Positions 47,021-64,000 of a stretch of DNA of 64,000 nucleotides are shown here, in pieces. Both the position numbers and the translations under genes were made by a program. The DNA lies in contig JABAKD010000022.1 of NCBI GenBank assembly GCA_012845835.1, positions 9,846,718 to 9,910,717 on the forward strand. The letters are read 5' to 3'. How positions within the stretch are numbered: position 1 is the stretch's first letter; every line of letters starts with the position of its first letter. The notes beneath the pieces were generated by a model. It had not been told where the DNA came from. It made no database searches and saw nothing but the letters and a program-made list of their open reading frames with translations. Origin of the DNA: Undaria pinnatifida (taxonomy: Eukaryota; Sar; Phaeophyceae; Laminariales; Alariaceae).

Positions 47021-47859
47021 AACCTGCTAAAACTGCCGTGCCCTGTGTGCCCTGCGCCTATCTCGCCGCTCGGTGCGTAGCGGGTTTGTCGCCTGGGTGG
47101 CTTGCGCTGGGTGGTTTGCTCTGGGTGGCTGGCAATTGTCGATGCCGCGGCTTTTCCTGCACTCGGCCTTCAAAAAGATCAACACTATTGAAAGCCACGG
47201 GCGAGATGAGCCGTTCGGTGCAAAAAGAGGCGGCAGCTGAAGCAACAGCAGCAGCAGAAGCTTTTCGGCGATCGCTCGCTCTGGATTTCAGTCCAAGTGA
47301 TTGCAGCCTCTGCTTGCAGCCTCTTTATGGGGCGGGAGGCAAAACAACACAGGGAGGGAGGGAAGAAGAAAGCGATGGTATATGGGTTCAGCTTGCACAG
47401 AGCGCCAGCGCGTTTTGTCCAGTCTATGCGAACTGGTCGCCCGCCCCGTGCAAACTCTGAGACTGCGACCATGCATGATATCAGCACACACTCCCAGACT
47501 CTTGAGCCTGTTGGTTGGGGAGCAACACTGCTACTGCCTAATGTCATAGGATCGTGTTAATCATACTCCTCGTACCACAACTGCTGTTACCACCACTGCT
47601 ACTCTGCCATCGTGCCTCCTGCTGCTGCTGCAGCTGCTGTTGCCATCGTCGTCGTCTTCGTGGCTTCCACAAATATACACAAAAGCGCAGCAGCAGAATT
47701 AATAAACCGTTGGCGTCGATGTGGCTGTTGGCCGACAGTGCGGGAAGCGGAGGAGGAAAGGAGGAGGCTCGCGCGGCTCGCGCGGCTCGCGCGGCGCCTT
47801 TTACACTCTCATCACTGCTGTGTCATGAGATCATGAGTGCTGCTGCAACGAAACGTTAG

Positions 47860-48030
47860 GACGTGGAGCTGCCGTTTGCTATGTAGACTTACTTATCGTT
47901 GTCTTTTTCCTGAGCGGGCTCGGTTGGGACATCCCAACGTAATATTTGGAGGCGGAGCTGCCGTTTGCTATGGACTTACTTATTGTTGCCTTTTTCCTGA
48001 CCGGGCTCGGTTGGTACATCCTTGGCCCCG
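47860..48030 (+). repeat. Tandem duplication, unit about 84 bp x 2
   Basis: Both units carry GGAGCTGCCGTTTGCTATG, ACTTACTTAT.GTTG.CTTTTTCCTGA and CGGGCTCGGTTGG.ACATCC (47866 and 47954). Confidence 0.9.
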
Positions 48031-49129
48031 CATACCACCCACTTGAACACGGCCTCCTTCCATTACGTGCGGAACGGTCCAGCTTTTCTTCGATTTGTAT
48101 TTCATCTTTTTTTTTTTTCGTTTTTTGTTGGTTTTTCAACAGTTTTGTTTCCTTAAAATTTGGTTTCTGCCCACTCAATTTTGGATTATTTTAATTTTTT
48201 TTTGTACTCTATATTTTTTTCCTTGTTTTTTGGGGAGTTGTTTTTTCAGTTGTGTCTTGACTTTTCAACTGTTTCCTTCAATCTGGGTTTCTGCCAACTC
48301 GATTTTGGAATACTTTCACTTTATTTACTTTTTATCTTACTGATTTGTTTGTGGAAGTTGAATATGACTATTTCCTGGACGTGCTTCACCTTGCCCGAGC
48401 CTCGGGGGGCGGCCTCGGTCGTTCTCGCTTCGTGTCTTGCCAGTTGCCGCAAAATCGCGTTTTTTGCGCAATCTCTGTTGCGAAAAGCCAAGTGCGCAGA
48501 CGCAGGTATAACAACACAAAAGTTTGTCCCAGCAGTATTTGTACAACAGTAGGTTGAGGGGTAGCCCCGAACGTTAATCGAATGGGCGCGAGTTACAATC
48601 TCAGTGAATTCACATTTTTTGCCAAGTTAGTTGATTTTGTTTTATTTTCTCCCGGTTCGAGCCTCGGTGTGTACATTGTCCGGTACTTTTTTATTTATTC
48701 TCCATCTTTCTTTTTCTTTTTGTACTGGCTCAAAGCAAACGAAAATATAACTGCATGCATATTATATACTGAAAATGCTGCTTGCTGTCGTCGAACTGCC
48801 GCAGCTGTCGCTCCTGCTGTTGTTGAAACTACACGTAAGTAAGAGGTGTGCGGGGTTGCTGCTGCTGTTCGTTATCGTGTGCCGGATGACGCAATTTGTT
48901 CTGAGGTTTATTGCAATTGATTCCAGTGTTTTTTTCTCGTTATTCAAACACGAATTGTTTTTTATGTATCCCCGTGGCAGTGTTGTCGCATGTACAGCCT
49001 CGATTTACCTATAGTCCTATACTCAATAATACATGTCATGCATCCTCGAAAACTACGGGCATGCGCGGAGCCAAGGCGGGTGGCAGCGCTCCGTGGCGAA
49101 GCTCCCCTGGTGTGAACTATTATTATTTT

Positions 49130-49285
49130 TTTATTTTTTCACATTTCTACTTTCCAGCTTCTGGATAAGCCGTGGTCACAGGTGCCGTCCCTTTTCCCCC
49201 CCGGTTCTTGCCTTCAATTTTTATCGCGCATAGGGTTCAGCAATCCCACTGCTCGTCGATTTTCCATCGAGTGTTGCTAACTCAC
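49130..49285 (+). repeat. Dispersed repeat, partner of 19180-19350
   Basis: About 150 bp in inverted relation to 19180-19350, starting at the T-rich tract before CCAGCTTCTGGATAAGCCG. Confidence 0.8.
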
Positions 49286-49349
49286 GCTCTCGCGTTTGCC
49301 GCAAGTCAATTTGTGCACAAAAAAAAGTCCCTACGAATTTATACGAGTA

Positions 49350-49440
49350 TGCACTCGGGGGGATTCGAACTCATGAAACTGACCTATACCGGGCTCGAGG
49401 ATAAGCTGATACGCCACCGGGGCGACCGGGTAAGTACGTA
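49350..49440 (-). repeat. tRNA-derived, pol III promoter-like segment
   Basis: The reverse strand has TGGCGTATCAGCTTATCC (A-box-like) and, about 40 bases later, AGTTCGAATCCCCC (B-box, 10 of 11 to GGTTCGANNCC). The acceptor arms do not pair, so it is not a working tRNA. A SINE head or decayed tRNA fits best. Confidence 0.45.
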
Positions 49441-51947
49441 CTATATTGTTGAAGCACAAAAAATGCACGCCCAGATCAGCTACAGTTCAGCTATAGCTCA
49501 GCAGCGCAGCACCGCGGGGTGTCGTGCGGTGCCGTACCCTGCCCTGCGGTGCGGTGCTGTGCCGTGCTGCGCTGCGCTTTCTTTCGTACATACAGCAGTA
49601 CCAGGTATGCGAAGTACCAGGTACCAGGTACCGGCATGTACATGTGGGCTCGTCTTTTGCTTTCTTGACTGATTGTCCTCTCGCGCTCGTGTTCTTACTT
49701 TTCGAAAATTACACCCGTACTGCAGATCAGAACGTGGCATCGCCAGCAAGCACACAGCACAGGGCAGGGCAATCAGCTCTGCACAAGTAGCTCTTGTCAT
49801 TATCAAATCGCTAGTTGCCCCAAATCGTGGGCCTCTTTCTGCCCCGTTCACATTCCGTTGTATTTTTCCTTGCGCGAGGCCTAGCGGGCGCGTCAGCCGC
49901 CCGCGGAGCTGAGCCCTTGTACGATGGTAACATTGGTACCACAGGTATTACATGTACGTACAAGCAGGGTTTGATGTCTGCTGGCTGGGGCTAATGGGTT
50001 GGTCGCTGCCGCCTGTCCTAAGCACTTCCTACTATTGGCTCCAAGGCCGTCGCCAGCCTGAAATATCGCTTAATAAAGTTGGCTCCTCTCGCGCTATCAT
50101 ACAAAGAGAGAAAGGAAAAGGGCTCTCGGCGTCTCGGCTTGCTGCACGTGTCACAGCATGCGTCTTCATATCGGTGGGGGAGGCGAAGTCGATCGCGTCG
50201 TGCGGTGGTGTACGTACATATGATATCAGCCTCTGGTGTATCGCGTCCTGCTCCTGTTGGTTAGATGAATACTACGCATTCAATCCACAAGTCTTTTACA
50301 TCACACTGAGCCATTGCAAGGGTGACCCCAGGGGCTAGACCACTGCTAGTGGCGAGTTCTGGGCGAGGTACGTGAAGCACCGAGCACACCCCATCATGAT
50401 GGCGTCCGCAACGAGCGAAGCGAGCTTTCGGTCGGCTCGTGTATGTACGTAACGCCACGACCGATCGCTGTCGCAGAAGAGCCATCACGCGTACACTCCT
50501 CACCTTGTCACAGAGAACGGAAAGAGAGAGCACGAGCTAAGGCACCAGTGGCTCACGTGCAGGGGTGGATGGGTCCTCAGCCTTATGTTTGGTGTGATAC
50601 TGGCTGCAACGCCGCAACGCCCCTCTTTTGCTTTCGCCCGTCCTCAGAAGACCGAAGACCCATGGCAATAACGCCGTAATTTCAACATTGAACTCCCGAA
50701 ACTTCAAAAAACAAAAAAGTTCACGGTTCGGAGCAGTGCTCAGCAGGGGCAGTAGCTGCAGCACCTGTTGATGTTGCTATATTGAAACAGAGAGGCATAC
50801 AAGGAGACATATCGAACCAGAATTAGCTAAACTAGAGTGTGAGGCTACTGGGCACTTTGGCCGTTCGAGTCGTGGAGATATATCGTGCGAAAAAGGACGG
50901 AGACAAAGTTCTAATTGTCGTCATCAGAATCTGCTATTGGAACAAGTCATGTTGCCAAACTTCAGCAGGTGAGAAGTCTCGCCCACCCGCGACTATATAC
51001 GAGGCCTGGCGCACCCAATTACCTCCCACGCTAGAACAGTAGATATTGCGCCGGATGCCCTACCTGCTACGTCCATGGACCTCACAAATCCGCAGGTGTG
51101 GTGGGTTTGATGACGCTGGTATTTCAAAATCAATGCTAATTTGATTATCAAGACTATTAATAGCACACAGCAGTAGCCAGTATACATAAACAACCACGAG
51201 CCCGATGATGCTACCAACTGCTGCTGTTGCTGCTGTGCTACCACGTTCTGCCGCTCTCTTCGAATGGAGGTCGGAGCACCGCTACCAACCCAGAGTCGAC
51301 GGCTGCCGCTTGTACTGCTATGGGGTGCCTATACAGGACTGCTTATTTTCATGTTTTGTATTTGTACGTGGGCACGCTGGACGAGAATCACCCTACAATT
51401 AATGACATACTGACGTTTGTTTTTTCGAGCATTACGTCACACCATCGCGAGGAACAATCCGTTTCCGCTCACCACCAACGGTGACGACGGCACCGCAGGC
51501 TGGGAACCTGCAGCCAGAACGCCAGAACAACACGCCATATGGCATGGAGCATGGAGTGGAAACGGCTGACAACGCCGTTGGTGCTTTCACCGTCATAGCC
51601 CATAGGACAGCGCTGTTAACATTTAGCCGATGCCTGCGGGTACCCTCATGGCTCCTGCTGTAGCTACTGAACCAGCTCGGTGAGACTTGGCCTTCAAAAC
51701 GCCCCACAAGATGCCGATTTTCTCTACCAGGTATCGTTTCACTTTGAGAGCTCTCTCTCGTACCCGTGGGATGATGCTGTACCTTTCCGTGACCACGTGC
51801 TAGGTTATGGCAAGGAGCTCATAATGTGAGGTCAACAACACTAACTTCCCGAGTAGGTTTATTTAGTACGTACGCATGTACGGAGTACATTTTTTTCGTT
51901 TCGATCTCGCGTGCATCGGTCGTTGTCCTGTGATCTCTTGCCTTATC

Positions 51948-63806
<11,859 letters not shown>

Positions 63807-63850
63807 GTGTGTACTATTAGTAGGAGCGGGGATAATCACTTTTCTTTGCT

Positions 63851-63972
63851 GCAGTAAAATATTCCACTCTATCTCCCAAGTACTAGGAGGGGATTGATCG
63901 TTTCCTGCTGCAGTAAAATATTCCACTGTATCTCCCAAGTACTAGGAGGGGATTGATCGTTTCCTTCTGCAG
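63851..63972 (+). repeat. 60-bp tandem duplication
   Basis: GCAGTAAAATATTCCACTNTATCTCCC...GATCGTTTCC occurs twice in a row with one or two differences, in the XPO4 intron after 63806. Confidence 0.95.
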
Positions 63973-64000
63973 CACACAATTTTTTGTGAGTCAGATAAAG

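Larger units (their letters stand above)
47021..51947. other. Intergenic region between divergent tRNase Z and XPO4 genes
   Basis: Both genes start here and face away from each other, so both promoters lie in these 4.9 kb. I see no TATA-like signal that can be tied to a start. The region holds an 84-bp tandem duplication, a T-rich stretch (48090-48340), a dispersed repeat and a tRNA-related segment. ORFs are short and unsupported. Confidence 0.6.

Noticed and set aside
49350-49440. Functional tRNA gene
   Set aside because: The acceptor and T-stem halves do not pair when folded by hand.

Overview
This is nuclear DNA of an intron-rich eukaryote. I read it as a stramenopile, most likely a brown alga of the Ectocarpus type. 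Coding exons of about 55-300 nt alternate with introns of 0.2-2.2 kb that are full of simple repeats and C- or G-homopolymer runs. The three main genes alternate strands (+, -, +). One protein has an N-terminus that looks like a heterokont plastid presequence. The species call is an inference; no rRNA or organelle marker is present.

Layout. (1) 1-11241, + strand: the 3' part of a CLASRP/SWAP2-type SR-rich splicing regulator, with 16 phase-consistent exons giving about 841 residues. Its RS-domain exons form a tandem exon+intron duplication array. (2) 11242-29570: a gene-poor 18 kb block of CCATGG-rich degenerate arrays, a 104-bp minisatellite, a ~200-bp satellite, small inverted-repeat elements, dispersed repeats in opposite orientation and a few doubtful coding fragments. 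(3) 29574-31322: two relics of the C-terminal end of a non-LTR retrotransposon in opposite orientation. (4) 34667-47020, - strand: a complete 11-exon tRNase Z gene (1265 residues). The first exon alone encodes about 703 residues with a plastid-type presequence, a SAP/Rho_N-like motif and long low-complexity stretches; all metal ligands of the catalytic domain are present. (5) 47021-51947: intergenic, with tandem and dispersed repeats and a pol III-promoter-like, tRNA-derived segment. (6) 51948-63806, + strand: the 5' half of exportin-4 (XPO4), 12 exons and about 571 residues, running off the right edge.

The three genes are housekeeping genes (splicing control, tRNA 3'-end maturation, nuclear transport) with no evident shared pathway. 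The novelty lies in the introns. A dispersed element family ending in an ATGAGTAC + C-run tail recurs in all three genes, and most copies lie in the sense direction a short distance upstream of a 3' splice site. Several exons have left partial copies (echoes) in the adjacent intron. An 86-bp tandem array in an XPO4 intron carries a hairpin with a compensatory base-pair change. Gene models were read by eye from splice signals, reading-frame continuity and remembered family sequences; no search was run.
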